Source: Sphingomonas aerolata
Lineage (GTDB): Bacteria; Pseudomonadota; Alphaproteobacteria; Sphingomonadales; Sphingomonadaceae
Reading direction: 5' to 3'
NCBI RefSeq assembly: GCF_003046295.1
Contig: NZ_PZZN01000001.1
Location: forward strand, 124,001-188,000
Length of the DNA stretch: 64,000 nucleotides
The notes under the pieces were generated by a model that saw nothing but the letters and a program-made list of their open reading frames with translations, made no database searches and was not told the DNA's origin. Every line of letters begins with the position of its first letter. Within the stretch, counting starts at the first letter, position 1. Both the position numbers and the translations under genes were made by a program. Of the stretch, positions 17,700 to 27,394 are shown in pieces.

Positions 17700-19376
17700 T
17701 CAGGCCAGGATCGGGACCCGGTTGAAGATCGAGTCGAACGCCTGAGCCGCCTCGAGCGGCCGCGCGAAGACATAGCCCTGGCCATAGGTGCATCCGAGCG
17801 CCGCGAGCGTCTGGGCCAAGTCGCCCGTCTCGATCCCCTCCGCGGTCGTCTGCATGTTGAGCGCCTGCGCGAGACTGAGGATCGCGCGGACGATCGAGAC
17901 CTTGTCGCGGTCCGCCAGCATCCCCGTCACAAAGCTCCGGTCGATCTTCAGCACGTCGATCGGCAGTTTCTGGAGATAGGCGAGATTGGAATAACCGGTG
18001 CCGAAATCGTCCATGGCGAGCGTCGTGCCGAGATCCTTCAGCGCGTGCATCGCCTGCGCGATCCGGTCCGGGTCGGACACGATCGCGCTTTCGGTCAGTT
18101 CGAGGGTGAACCGATCGCCGCCGAGCCGCGAGCGAGACAGCGCCGACTCGACCACCGGCGCGATCGCATCGCGCTGAAGCTGGATCGCTGACAGGTTCAC
18201 CGCGACGCGAACGCCGCAATGCCCGCCGGCACGCACGTCCCACGCCGCCAGCGTCCGCGCCGCCGCATCGATCGCCCAGCGCCCCAGTGGAACGATCAGC
18301 CCCGATTCCTCGGCAACCGGAATGAACTGTGTCGGCGGGATCTCGCGACCATCCTCGTCGGTCCACCGCGCCAGCGCCTCGAACGCGACGATACGCCCGG
18401 TCGCAAGGTCGCAGATCGGCTGATAGGCAAGCCGCAGCCGATCATTCTCGATCGCGCGACGCAGCGCGGTCTCCATGCCAAACTGTTCGCGGGCGATGAC
18501 GAATTCCTGGCGCTGATAGCATTCGGTCCGCCCCGTCGCCTTGCCGCGCTTCACCGCGAACTGCGCGTGGCGGATCATCTCGGCGGTGTCGCCGGTCTCG
18601 TCCCGGCCATAGGCGATGCCGATCGAGCATTCGACGCGGATCTCGTAATCGGTCAGGCGGAACGGTGCGATCAGCGCGCGCTGGATCCGGTCGGCGAGAC
18701 GCAGTGCCTCTGCGGGATCCTCGTCGATCGTCATCAGCACCGCAAACTGCCCGCCGCCGACCCGCGCCAGCGTATCGCGGACCCGCAGCGCGCCCTTGAT
18801 CCGCCGCGCGACGGTGATCAGCATCTCGTCGCCGACCAGCGAACCCAGACACGCGTTCAGCCGCCCGAACCGGTCGATATCGATCGCCAGGACCGCGCGC
18901 GCGGCGTGATCCTCGACCGACTCGACCAGATCCTCGAACCCTTCGCGGTTGAGCAGCCCGGTCAGGCTGTCGGTGGTCATCTCGCGCCGCATGCTGCGTT
19001 CGGTATGGATCTGCGAGGTCCGGTCGACGAAGCTCAGCGTGCAGCGGTCGTGGATCGCTGCGCTGCTCCGCGCGATCGTCACGCGGTAATGCCGGCAATC
19101 GATCGTGTCGCCAAAGGCCCAGTCGAAGTCGAGTCGGGTCTGCGACGTCAGCAGAAAGGCGATGATCCGATCGCCCAGATCAGCGATCATCGGCGACCGC
19201 GTCGCGACGACGCCCAGCCCGGCGAGGCGATAGGCCCGGTTCATCGCGAACAGCTCGAGCCCACCGTTCTCGAGCGTCAGGTGGACCATCGGAATCGGGC
19301 TCAGCTCGAGGCCCCGCGCGACGAGTTCAGCCGAGACGGTTGCCGGTTGTTCGGCCTCGTGAAGAACCCATTCCAT
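17700..19376 (-). CDS. GGDEF-EAL protein with degenerate GGDEF, likely c-di-GMP phosphodiesterase
   Basis: A 558-residue cytosolic protein. Residues about 15-125 look like a PAS-type sensor domain. The diguanylate-cyclase domain (about 130-295) has RVGGGQF at 205-211 where GGDEF is expected, so the catalytic Asp/Glu pair is lost. The EAL domain (about 305-555) keeps EALARW at 333, ELTES, DDFGTGYSN, KIDRSF, AEGIET and QGYVFARPL, which are the metal and substrate residues. I therefore infer a phosphodiesterase, with the cyclase domain serving as a regulatory or GTP-binding module. No signal peptide or transmembrane helix is seen. Confidence 0.88.
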   Translation of the reverse strand: MEWVLHEAEQPATVSAELVARGLELSPIPMVHLTLENGGLELFAMNRAYRLAGLGVVATRSPMIADLGDRIIAFLLTSQTRLDFDWAFGDTIDCRHYRVTIARSSAAIHDRCTLSFVDRTSQIHTERSMRREMTTDSLTGLLNREGFEDLVESVEDHAARAVLAIDIDRFGRLNACLGSLVGDEMLITVARRIKGALRVRDTLARVGGGQFAVLMTIDEDPAEALRLADRIQRALIAPFRLTDYEIRVECSIGIAYGRDETGDTAEMIRHAQFAVKRGKATGRTECYQRQEFVIAREQFGMETALRRAIENDRLRLAYQPICDLATGRIVAFEALARWTDEDGREIPPTQFIPVAEESGLIVPLGRWAIDAAARTLAAWDVRAGGHCGVRVAVNLSAIQLQRDAIAPVVESALSRSRLGGDRFTLELTESAIVSDPDRIAQAMHALKDLGTTLAMDDFGTGYSNLAYLQKLPIDVLKIDRSFVTGMLADRDKVSIVRAILSLAQALNMQTTAEGIETGDLAQTLAALGCTYGQGYVFARPLEAAQAFDSIFNRVPILA

Positions 19377-19562
19377 AGTCCTGCCTAACCCGGCTTCGTT
19401 AAGGCCGCGTGAAATTTACAAAAGACCCAAAACGAGTACGATTATTTCAACGCCGGTTCAGACAGCCCGGCACCAGTCCGCGACGACCCGGCCGCTGGCC
19501 CCCGATTTACCCTGGAGTCAGATCGCGATGGTCAGCACGCATCGCCTTAGCATAGACGAATT

Positions 19563-21812
19563 TCAGCCGAATCGGTTGTCGCGGGGAAAACCAGTGGGGG
19601 GCATCCGCCCGGCCGCGCCGCGCGCCGTACGCCACGGCCCCAGATCCGCCTCGGTCCGCGTGCGTTTGGTTTCGCCGCCCATCGCCCAGCTCAAGCCGTT
19701 GGCGAAGACGAAGGTGATCGCATCGGCCAGCCCGCCGTCCCGGTAACGCTGGAGCTGCACCCCCTGCCCGCGATTCATCTCGACCAGCTCGTTGATCGGG
19801 AACACCAGCAGCTTGCGGTTGTCGCCGATCGCCGCGACATAATCGTCCGCGGGGTCGACCGGACGGACCAGCTTCACCTTCTCGCCGATCCGCGGCGTCA
19901 TCACCGTCTTGCCCTTGCGCGTCTCCGCGATCACGTCCGCCGCGGTCGCGATGAACGCGCGGCCATCGGTCGCCGCGACCATCAGCTTGGCCTGCCGCGC
20001 CGCGGGCAAGAGCGCGACGATCCCGACGCTGCCGTCCAGATCGATCATCGCGCGCACCGGCTCGCCAAAGCCGCGCCCACCCGGCAGCTTGTCCGCCGCC
20101 AGCGTGAAGAACCGCCCATTCTCCGCCGCGAGCAGCAGCTTGTCGGTCGTCTGCGCATGGAAGGCGAAGGCGGGGCCGTCGCCCTCCTTGAACTTCAGCG
20201 CCTCGGGGCTGGCCAGATCATTGTGCCCGCGCATCGCCCGGATCCAGCCGCGCTGCGACAGGATCACGGTGATCGGCTCGCGCTCGATCATCGCCTCGAG
20301 CGGGATGTCGCGCGTTGGTGCGGCCTCCTCGATCGTCGTGCGCCGCTTGCCGAGCAGCGTCTCCGCGCCATAGCGGTCGCGGATCTTGCGCAGGTCCGCC
20401 TTCATCCGCTTCTTCTGCAGCTTGGGATCGGCGAGCAACGCGGTCAGCGTCGCCTGTTCCTTGTCGAGCTTGTCGCGCTCGGTCTTGATCTCGAACTCTT
20501 CGAGCCGGCGAAGCGACCGCAGCCGCATGTTCAGGATCGCCTCCGCCTGACGATCGGTCAGGTTGAACTCGGCGATCATCACCTTTTTCGGCTCGTCCTC
20601 GGTACGGATGATCTCGATCACGCGGTCGAGGTTGAGATAGGCGATCAGATAGCCGTCGAGCAGTTCGATCCGGTCCGCTATCTTTTCCAGCCGGTGCTGC
20701 GTGCGCCGCGTCAGCACGACGAACTGATGTTCGACCCAGGCCGCCAGCGCCTCGCGCAGCGACATCACGCGCGGCGTGCGATCCTTGTCGAGCACGTTAA
20801 GGTTGAGGCTGACCCGCGTCTCGAGATCGGTCAGCCGGAACAGCCCGTCCATCAGCACCTGCGGATCGACCGTCCGGCTCCGCGGTTCCAGCACGATGCG
20901 GATCTCGGCATCCGATTCGTCGCGCACGTCCGCCAGGATCGGCAGGCGCTTGGCGTTGATCAGGTCGGCGATCTGTTCGATCAGCTTGCCCTTCTGGACG
21001 CCATACGGGATCTCTGACACGATCAGCGTCCACATCCCGCCCTTTTCGCGCTCGATCTCCCAGCGCGCGCGCACCCGGAACCCGCCGCGCCCGGTGGCAT
21101 AGGATTCGCGGATCACCGCGGGCGGATCGACGACCAGCCCGCCGGTCGGAAAGTCCGGCCCCGTCACATGCGCCAGGATCGCGTCATTGTCGGCATCGGG
21201 CTGATCAACCAGCAGGATCGCCGCCTCGATCAGCTCGGCGGCGTTGTGCGGCGGGATGCTCGTCGCCATCCCGACCGCGATCCCGCTCGCGCCATTCGCG
21301 AGCAGATTGGGGAACATGCCGGGGAACAGCTCGGGCTCCTCGTCCTCGCCATTGTAGGTCGGGCGAAGATTGGCCGCATCCTCGTCGAGCCCGTCCATCA
21401 GGTCGACCGCAACCTGCGTCAGCCGTGCCTCGGTATAGCGGTACGCGGCGGCGTTATCTCCGTCGATATTGCCGAAATTGCCCTGCCCGTCGACCAGCGG
21501 ATAGCGCAGCGAGAAGGTCTGCGCGAGCCGGACCATCGCGTCATAGACCGACTGGTCGCCATGCGGATGATATTTGCCGATCACGTCGCCGACGACGCGT
21601 GCGCATTTCTTGTAGCCCTGGCTCGGATCGAGCTTCAGCAGTCGCATCGCCCAGAGCAGCCGCCGGTGCACCGGCTTCATCCCGTCGCGCACATCGGGCA
21701 ACGACCGCGCGGTGATCGTCGAGAGCGCATAGACGAGATACCGCTCGCTCAGCGCGCTGTCGAAGGGGGCGTCGACGATGGAATCGAAGGGATCTTTGAA
21801 ATCTGTGACCAT
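19563..21812 (-). CDS. parC: DNA topoisomerase IV subunit A
   Basis: A 749-residue type IIA topoisomerase subunit that decatenates daughter chromosomes with ParE. The quinolone-region helix reads GKYHPHGDQSVYDAMVRLAQ; the catalytic tyrosine lies in AAAYRYTEARLTQ (about residue 128). The C-terminal beta-propeller is short, as in ParC rather than GyrA, and lacks the GyrA box. Gln in place of the E. coli Ser80 equivalent appears to be the usual alphaproteobacterial state. The gene is monocistronic here: 186 bases separate it from the EAL gene downstream. Confidence 0.93.
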   Translation of the reverse strand: MVTDFKDPFDSIVDAPFDSALSERYLVYALSTITARSLPDVRDGMKPVHRRLLWAMRLLKLDPSQGYKKCARVVGDVIGKYHPHGDQSVYDAMVRLAQTFSLRYPLVDGQGNFGNIDGDNAAAYRYTEARLTQVAVDLMDGLDEDAANLRPTYNGEDEEPELFPGMFPNLLANGASGIAVGMATSIPPHNAAELIEAAILLVDQPDADNDAILAHVTGPDFPTGGLVVDPPAVIRESYATGRGGFRVRARWEIEREKGGMWTLIVSEIPYGVQKGKLIEQIADLINAKRLPILADVRDESDAEIRIVLEPRSRTVDPQVLMDGLFRLTDLETRVSLNLNVLDKDRTPRVMSLREALAAWVEHQFVVLTRRTQHRLEKIADRIELLDGYLIAYLNLDRVIEIIRTEDEPKKVMIAEFNLTDRQAEAILNMRLRSLRRLEEFEIKTERDKLDKEQATLTALLADPKLQKKRMKADLRKIRDRYGAETLLGKRRTTIEEAAPTRDIPLEAMIEREPITVILSQRGWIRAMRGHNDLASPEALKFKEGDGPAFAFHAQTTDKLLLAAENGRFFTLAADKLPGGRGFGEPVRAMIDLDGSVGIVALLPAARQAKLMVAATDGRAFIATAADVIAETRKGKTVMTPRIGEKVKLVRPVDPADDYVAAIGDNRKLLVFPINELVEMNRGQGVQLQRYRDGGLADAITFVFANGLSWAMGGETKRTRTEADLGPWRTARGAAGRMPPTGFPRDNRFG

Positions 21813-22035
21813 AGTTGCCTTGTGGATAGCAAGCGCGGCCCAAAGGTTCCACTGTTGTTCTCAACACCCCGACCACGCCTCCCTGTCCTTACCCGCCTCC
21901 CCGTCCTCCTGACGAACGTCAGGATCCAGAGCCAAAGCCCCCACTCGATATTGCGCCAACCCGCAACGTCCGCCACCGTCGGACCACGACCGCTCCTGCG
22001 TCCCTCACCCACTCCCCGAAAGGCTACGCAACCCC

Positions 22036-22932
22036 ATGATCCGCCTTGCCTTTCTCGCACTCGCCGCCATCTCCACACCGGTGATCGCCGAACCGCCCGC
22101 ACCCAAGCTCCTGACCTGGCCCGACCTCGTCAAACGGCCGAAGCCCAGCCCCGACGCGACCATCGCCTATGGTCCCGACCAGATGCAGAAGGTCGATGTC
22201 TGGCGCCCGAAGGGCAAAGGCCCCTTCCCGGTCGTGGTGATGGTCCATGGCGGCTGCTGGACGACGAGCATCGCCGATCGCAGCCTGATGAACTGGGTCG
22301 CAGACGATCTTCGCACGGACGGCATCGCGGTCTGGAACATCGATTATCGCGGCGTCGACCGCGCCGGCGGAGGTTATCCGGGGAGCTTCGAGGACGCGGC
22401 GAAGGCGACCGACGCGCTCACTGCGAACGCGGCGACCTTCAGTCTCGACACGCGCCGCATCGTCGCGATCGGCCATTCCGCCGGCGGCCATCTCGCGCTC
22501 TGGCTCGCCGCCCGCGCAAAGATTCCTGCTGCCAGCCCGCTTCACAGCAGCGCGCCGCTCCGCATCGACCATGTCATCAGCCTCGGCGGCCTGCCCGATC
22601 TTGAGGTGACGGCGGCCACCCCCGCCAATGGCTGCGGCACGGAGGTCGTCGCCAAGCTCGTCGGCACGCCCAGCGCGGCCCGCGCGGACGTGTACGCCGA
22701 CACCTCGGTGCCGCGCCTTCTCCCGCTCGGCATAGCGCAGGAGCTCGTCAACGGTCGCGAGGACCGGATCATCCCCTTCCCCTTCGCCACCGACTATGTC
22801 GCCAAGGCAAAAACCGCAGGCGACACCGCCCTCCTCCACACCATCCCGGCAACCGGCCATGTCGAACTCGTCGCACCCGAGACAGCGGCCTGGGCGGAGG
22901 CGAAACGGCTGATCGCGGCTGCCCTGAAATGA
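22036..22932 (+). CDS. Exported alpha/beta hydrolase
   Basis: A 298-residue protein with a signal peptide (MIRLAFLALAAISTPVIAEP). The hydrolase core shows the oxyanion motif HGGCW at 71-75, nucleophile S148 in GHSAGGH, and a C-terminal catalytic histidine in GHVEL. The HGGxW/GxSAGG combination is found in hormone-sensitive-lipase-like esterases and in kynurenine formamidases. The next gene is kynureninase, 34 bases away, so a formamidase role is possible; an export signal argues against it, since kynurenine breakdown is cytosolic. The substrate is therefore open. Confidence 0.78.
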   Translation: MIRLAFLALAAISTPVIAEPPAPKLLTWPDLVKRPKPSPDATIAYGPDQMQKVDVWRPKGKGPFPVVVMVHGGCWTTSIADRSLMNWVADDLRTDGIAVWNIDYRGVDRAGGGYPGSFEDAAKATDALTANAATFSLDTRRIVAIGHSAGGHLALWLAARAKIPAASPLHSSAPLRIDHVISLGGLPDLEVTAATPANGCGTEVVAKLVGTPSAARADVYADTSVPRLLPLGIAQELVNGREDRIIPFPFATDYVAKAKTAGDTALLHTIPATGHVELVAPETAAWAEAKRLIAAALK

Positions 22933-22966
22933 CCGTGAACCCGCCCGTATCTACAAAGGCCCGACC

Positions 22967-24181
22967 ATGACCCTCGACGAAGCCCGCGCACTCGACGCCG
23001 CCGATCCTCTGGCAGCGTACCGGGCGCAGTTCGCGCTGCCGGAAGGCGTCATCTATCTCGACGGCAATTCACTCGGCGCGCTCCCCAAGGCGACGCCCGC
23101 CGCGCTCGCCGACGTCGCGACCCGGCAATGGGGCGACCGGCTGATCCGCAGCTGGAACGAGGGCTGGATCGACGCGCCGCAGCGGATCGGCGCGAAGATC
23201 GCCCCGCTAATCGGCGCCGCCGCCGACGAGGTGATCATCGGCGACACGACCTCGACGCATCTGTTCAAGGCGCTCGTCGCGGCGTTGCGCGCCAACCCCG
23301 ACCGCCACACGGTGCTGAGCGAGGCCGGCAATTTCCCGACCGACCTCCACATCGCCGAGGGCGCGGTCGCCTGCGTCCCCGGCGCCCGGCTGAAGGTGGT
23401 CGCGCGCGCGGATCTCGCAGAGGCGCTGGACGAGGACACCGCGGTGCTGCTGCTCACCCATGTCCACTACAAGACCGGCGAGCGCTTCGACATGACCGCG
23501 TGGACCGCCCGCGCCCACGATGCCGGCGCGCTGATGCTCTGGGACCTCAGCCACAGCGTCGGCGCGGTGCCGATCGACCTGAACGGCGCCGACGCCGATC
23601 TGGCGGTCGGCTGCACGTACAAATACCTCAACGGCGGCCCCGGCGCGCCCGCCTTTATCTATGTCGCGACGCGCTGGCAGGACAGGCTCGCCAGCCCGCT
23701 GTCCGGCTGGATGGGCCACGCCGCGCCCTTCGCGTTCGAGGACGCCTATCGCCCCGCGCCGGGGATGAAGCGCTGGCTCGCGGGCACCCCCGCGATGCTG
23801 TCGACCGCCGCGCTCGAAACCGCGCTCGATCTCTGGGCCGACATCGACCAGCACGCCGTCGCCGCCAAAAGCGCCCGTCTGTTCGACATCCTCGCCGCCG
23901 CCGGTGACGCGCTCGGCCTCGACTGCGTCAGTCCGCGCGATCCCGCCCAGCGCGGCAGCCATATCAGCTTCCGCCACCCCCATGCGCATGCGATCACGCA
24001 GGCGCTCATCGCGCACGGCGTCATCGGCGACTTCCGCGACCCCGACATCCTCCGCCTCGGCCTGACCCCGCTCTATCTCAGTCATGAAGACGTCTGGTGC
24101 GCGGGCGAGATGCTGAAAAAGATCGTCGAAACCGGAGAGTGGCAGAATCCACAGTATTCGGAACGACTTGCCGTTACCTGA
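22967..24181 (+). CDS. kynU: Kynureninase
   Basis: A 404-residue PLP enzyme that cleaves kynurenine to anthranilate and alanine in tryptophan breakdown. EGVIYLDGNSLGALPKATP is the N-terminal family signature. The PLP lysine is K219 in GCTYKYLNGGPGAPAF, and the aspartate pairing with the PLP nitrogen lies in LMLWDLSHSVGA. No tryptophan dioxygenase gene is visible nearby, so the rest of the route must be elsewhere. It probably forms a two-gene unit with the preceding hydrolase. Confidence 0.93.
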   Translation: MTLDEARALDAADPLAAYRAQFALPEGVIYLDGNSLGALPKATPAALADVATRQWGDRLIRSWNEGWIDAPQRIGAKIAPLIGAAADEVIIGDTTSTHLFKALVAALRANPDRHTVLSEAGNFPTDLHIAEGAVACVPGARLKVVARADLAEALDEDTAVLLLTHVHYKTGERFDMTAWTARAHDAGALMLWDLSHSVGAVPIDLNGADADLAVGCTYKYLNGGPGAPAFIYVATRWQDRLASPLSGWMGHAAPFAFEDAYRPAPGMKRWLAGTPAMLSTAALETALDLWADIDQHAVAAKSARLFDILAAAGDALGLDCVSPRDPAQRGSHISFRHPHAHAITQALIAHGVIGDFRDPDILRLGLTPLYLSHEDVWCAGEMLKKIVETGEWQNPQYSERLAVT

Positions 24182-24321
24182 GAATAGTAGCCTTCGCTGA
24201 CGGCCAAGAGTTGTAAAATAACGCCGCTTTGCATCCGACGAACCAACCCTGACTTTCACTGTACGATCTGTTAGCCGATAGGCGCGACGCATGGGGAGCG
24301 TCGCGCCGCGGGGGCGTAACA

Positions 24322-25425
24322 GTGACAATCAAACAGTCGGATCATGTCGAATTATACGGCATACAGATGCTGCGTGCGATCGCGGCGCTGGCCGTCGTCG
24401 TCCATCACACGCTGGAGGAATCGGGGGGTGCGATCGGGAAGTTCAGTCCCGATTGGCTGACGACATCGGGCGCGTCCGGCGTCGACATATTCTTCGTCAT
24501 CAGCGGCTTCATCATGTTCCACGTCACGTTCAGGGATCGCCGCGGCCCGCCGACACCCGGGACCTTCCTGTTCCGCCGCGCAACCCGCATCTACCCCTTC
24601 TACTGGTTGTGCTGCCTCGCCGTCCTGACGATCTCGGCGATGGGATTCCTTGCTTCCAACCATTATCCCGCACGGACGATCGCCGGCGCGCTGATCCTGC
24701 TGCCGGGCAATGCGCTACTCGGAACCGCGTGGACGCTCGTCTTTGAAATGTATTTCTACCTTCTGTTCGCGGCCACGCTCTGGGCGCGCTCGGCGACGCT
24801 ATCGGTGATCGCAACGATTGCGGCGATCCTGTGCCTGCAGGTCGCGGGCTCGCTGATGCCTGCGACCGCCACCGCCAAGTTTCTCGCAAGCCCGCTATCG
24901 CTCGAATTCTGCTTCGGCCTCGTCCTCGGATATGGCTATGCCGCCTGGACACGCCGCGAACGGGCCTGGCCCGTGCCGCCCGTCATGGCACTTGTCGCGA
25001 TGGCGGTCATGGCCGTCGTGCCGCTGTTCGTCGCGCACGACGCCACCACCAGCCTGCCCGAACTGCCGCGCATCGCGGCGTGGGGCCTTCCCGCAGTCGT
25101 CGTCGTCGCCAGCGTCTTGACGATCGGTGCACCACGCACCGCGGTTGCGCGGTTCCTCGTCCTGCTCGGTGATGCCTCCTATGCGCTGTATCTCACCCAT
25201 GCCTTCGTGATGATGGGCTATGGATGGCTAGTGAAGATCCCCGCGGTCAGCCGACTGCCGCAGCAACCCGTCGTGATCCTGATCGTCATCATCGCGATCA
25301 TCATCGGCCTGCTCGCCCATCTGCTGGTCGAGAAACCGCTTCTCGGTCTCGTTCGCCGACTGACCCCGGCCCGCCCCGCCCGGGCGGCGCCGGTAGATCA
25401 GCCGCTTCCCGAAGTCGCCGGTTAG
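24322..25425 (+). CDS. OafA/YrhL-type membrane acyltransferase
   Basis: A 367-residue integral membrane acyltransferase of the acyltransferase-3 family with about ten hydrophobic segments. The N-terminal [15 protein letters not shown] holds the conserved histidine pair region, and [15 protein letters not shown] plus [14 protein letters not shown] are the other hallmarks. Such enzymes O-acylate surface polysaccharides, LPS or membrane glycolipids. Start GTG 24322 follows a G-rich tract. It stands alone, with 140 bases upstream and 149 downstream to purC. The acceptor is unknown. Confidence 0.88.
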   Translation: MTIKQSDHVELYGIQMLRAIAALAVVVHHTLEESGGAIGKFSPDWLTTSGASGVDIFFVISGFIMFHVTFRDRRGPPTPGTFLFRRATRIYPFYWLCCLAVLTISAMGFLASNHYPARTIAGALILLPGNALLGTAWTLVFEMYFYLLFAATLWARSATLSVIATIAAILCLQVAGSLMPATATAKFLASPLSLEFCFGLVLGYGYAAWTRRERAWPVPPVMALVAMAVMAVVPLFVAHDATTSLPELPRIAAWGLPAVVVVASVLTIGAPRTAVARFLVLLGDASYALYLTHAFVMMGYGWLVKIPAVSRLPQQPVVILIVIIAIIIGLLAHLLVEKPLLGLVRRLTPARPARAAPVDQPLPEVAG

Positions 25426-25574
25426 CATCGACGGCCCCTTTATTGCGTGCACAGTGGCACGCCGATCCGATTGCACCGCCCGCGCCCTTCGCCTATAGGC
25501 GCGGCCTATTCCGGCCTCGGCTCCGCGAAGATTATCGTGGGGGTCGGGGCCGCTCAATTTTCAGGGGACCGCGC

Positions 25575-26354
25575 ATGGCTCGCCGCCGCCAGATCTACGA
25601 AGGCAAGGCCAAGATCCTCTACGAGGGTCCCGAGCCCGGCACGCTGATCCAGTATTTCAAGGACGACGCGACCGCGTTCAATGCCCAGAAGAAGGGCACG
25701 ATCAACGGCAAGGGCGTGCTCAACAACCGGATTTCCGAGCACATCTTCACGCTGCTCGATCATATCGGCGTGCCGACGCACTTCATCCGCCGGCTCAACA
25801 TGCGCGAGCAGCTGATCCGCCAGGTCGAGATCGTCCCAATCGAAGTCGTCGTGCGCAACGTCGCCGCGGGTTCGATCTCGAAGCGTCTCGGGATCGAGGA
25901 GGGCACCAAGCTGCCCCGCACGATCATCGAATATTACTACAAGGACGATGCGCTCGGCGATCCGATGATCTCCGACGAGCATATCGCCGCGTTCGGCTGG
26001 GCGAGCCAGGAGGAGATGCACGACATCGCCGACCTCGCAATTCGCGTGAACGATTTCCTGTGTGGCCTGTTCGCCGGCGTCGGCATCCGCCTCGTCGACT
26101 TCAAGCTCGAATTCGGCCGCATCTTCGACAACGATTATGGCCGCATCATCCTCGCGGACGAGATCAGCCCCGATGGCTGCCGTCTGTGGGACATGGAAAC
26201 CAACGAGAAGATGGACAAGGACCGCTTCCGCCGCGATCTCGGCGGCGAAGTCGAGGCCTATCAGGAGGTTGCACGCCGTCTTGGCCTGTTGCCCGAAGGT
26301 GGCGACAATTCGGTCCTCGACCTCGAAAAGCATCGCAAGAACCGGGGCAAGTAA
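25575..26354 (+). CDS. purC: SAICAR synthase
   Basis: A 259-residue enzyme that ligates aspartate to CAIR in purine synthesis. Signatures: [43 protein letters not shown] [14 protein letters not shown], and [10 protein letters not shown] plus [15 protein letters not shown]. An AGGGGACC ribosome-binding site precedes ATG 25575. It heads a purC-purS-purQ operon; purS starts immediately after its stop. Confidence 0.96.
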   Translation: MARRRQIYEGKAKILYEGPEPGTLIQYFKDDATAFNAQKKGTINGKGVLNNRISEHIFTLLDHIGVPTHFIRRLNMREQLIRQVEIVPIEVVVRNVAAGSISKRLGIEEGTKLPRTIIEYYYKDDALGDPMISDEHIAAFGWASQEEMHDIADLAIRVNDFLCGLFAGVGIRLVDFKLEFGRIFDNDYGRIILADEISPDGCRLWDMETNEKMDKDRFRRDLGGEVEAYQEVARRLGLLPEGGDNSVLDLEKHRKNRGK

Positions 26355-26585
26355 ATGAAACTCAAGGTTTTCGTGACACTCAAGCCCGGCGTGCTCGACC
26401 CGCAGGGCCGCGCCATCCACCACGCGCTCGGCAGCCTCGGCTTCGAGGGCGTGCAGGACGTCCGCCAGGGCAAGCTGATCGAGCTGGAGGTCGCCGACGA
26501 TACCGACGACGCGACGATCGACGGCATGTGCCGCAAGCTGCTCGCCAACACGGTGATCGAGAATTACCGGGTCGAAAAGGCATGA
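26355..26585 (+). CDS. purS: FGAM synthase subunit PurS
   Basis: A 76-residue subunit of the three-part phosphoribosylformylglycinamidine synthase (PurS-PurQ-PurL). PurS bridges the glutaminase and synthetase and helps channel ammonia. The sequence fits throughout: [36 protein letters not shown] and the closing VIENYRVEK. The ATG abuts the purC stop, so translation is coupled. Its presence means PurL elsewhere is the short form. Confidence 0.95.
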   Translation: MKLKVFVTLKPGVLDPQGRAIHHALGSLGFEGVQDVRQGKLIELEVADDTDDATIDGMCRKLLANTVIENYRVEKA

Positions 26586-26598
26586 AGGTGGTAAAATC

Positions 26599-27267
26599 AT
26601 GAAGACTGCGGTCATCGTCTTTCCCGGCTCCAACTGCGACCGTGACATCGCCGTCGCGCTGGAAACGGTGACCGGCGTCAAGCCGACCATGGTCTGGCAC
26701 GGCGACGCCGAGCTGCCGGGCGATGTCGGGCTGGTCGCGGTGCCCGGCGGCTTCTCCTACGGCGATTACCTGCGCTCGGGCGCGATCGCCGCACGCTCGC
26801 CGATCATGCGCGCGGTTGTCGAGCAGGCTGGCAAGGGCCTGCCCGTGCTCGGCATCTGCAACGGCTTCCAGGTGCTGACCGAGGCGGGGCTCCTGCCCGG
26901 CGCGCTGATGCGCAACCAGGGGCTGAACTTCGTCTGCCGTGACGTCGCGCTGACTGTCGAGACGTCCTCGAGCCGCTTCACGTCTGGCTATAGCGCTGGC
27001 GAACGCGTCTCCTTCCCGGTCGCGCATCATGACGGCAATTACTTCGCCGATACCGAGACGCTCGACCGCCTCGAGGGCGAAGGCCGCGTCGCCTTCCGCT
27101 ATGCCGAGAGCGTCAACGGATCGGCGCGCAACATCGCTGGCCTTCTGAATGCGGACGGCAACGTGCTCGGCATGATGCCGCACCCGGAACGTCGGATCGA
27201 AGCAGCGCATGGCGGCACGGATGGCCGACGCCTGTTCGAAGGCCTGATGGAAGCCGTCAGCGCTTAA
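26599..27267 (+). CDS. purQ: FGAM synthase glutaminase subunit PurQ
   Basis: A 222-residue class I glutamine amidotransferase supplying ammonia to PurL. It starts with [16 protein letters not shown], carries the nucleophile cysteine in [11 protein letters not shown] (about residue 87), and the His-Glu pair in MMPHPERR. The gene begins 13 bases after purS and ends the operon before a palindromic repeat that may terminate transcription. Confidence 0.96.
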   Translation: MKTAVIVFPGSNCDRDIAVALETVTGVKPTMVWHGDAELPGDVGLVAVPGGFSYGDYLRSGAIAARSPIMRAVVEQAGKGLPVLGICNGFQVLTEAGLLPGALMRNQGLNFVCRDVALTVETSSSRFTSGYSAGERVSFPVAHHDGNYFADTETLDRLEGEGRVAFRYAESVNGSARNIAGLLNADGNVLGMMPHPERRIEAAHGGTDGRRLFEGLMEAVSA

Positions 27268-27295
27268 TCGGGTTCGTCACCCCACCCCACCCCAT

Positions 27296-27362
27296 CCGTT
27301 CGCCCTGAGCGAAGTCGAAGGGCCTGAGACCCAGATGCTTCGACTTCGCTCAGCACGAACGG
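27296..27362. repeat. Palindromic intergenic repeat (copy 1)
   Basis: Arms 27296-27320 and 27338-27362 match at 23 of 25 positions around a 17-base centre. The arm contains GAGCGAAGTCGAAG. It lies between convergent purQ and the queuosine transporter gene, where it could work as a bidirectional terminator. The same arm sequence recurs at 40385-40457. Confidence 0.88.
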
Positions 27363-27394
27363 GTGGGGGCGGAAGCGGATCTCATGCGACAGGC

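Noticed and set aside
19563..21812. Gln in the ParC quinolone region instead of Ser80
   Set aside because: KYHPHGDQS appears to be the ordinary alphaproteobacterial form, so I do not treat it as a resistance mutation.
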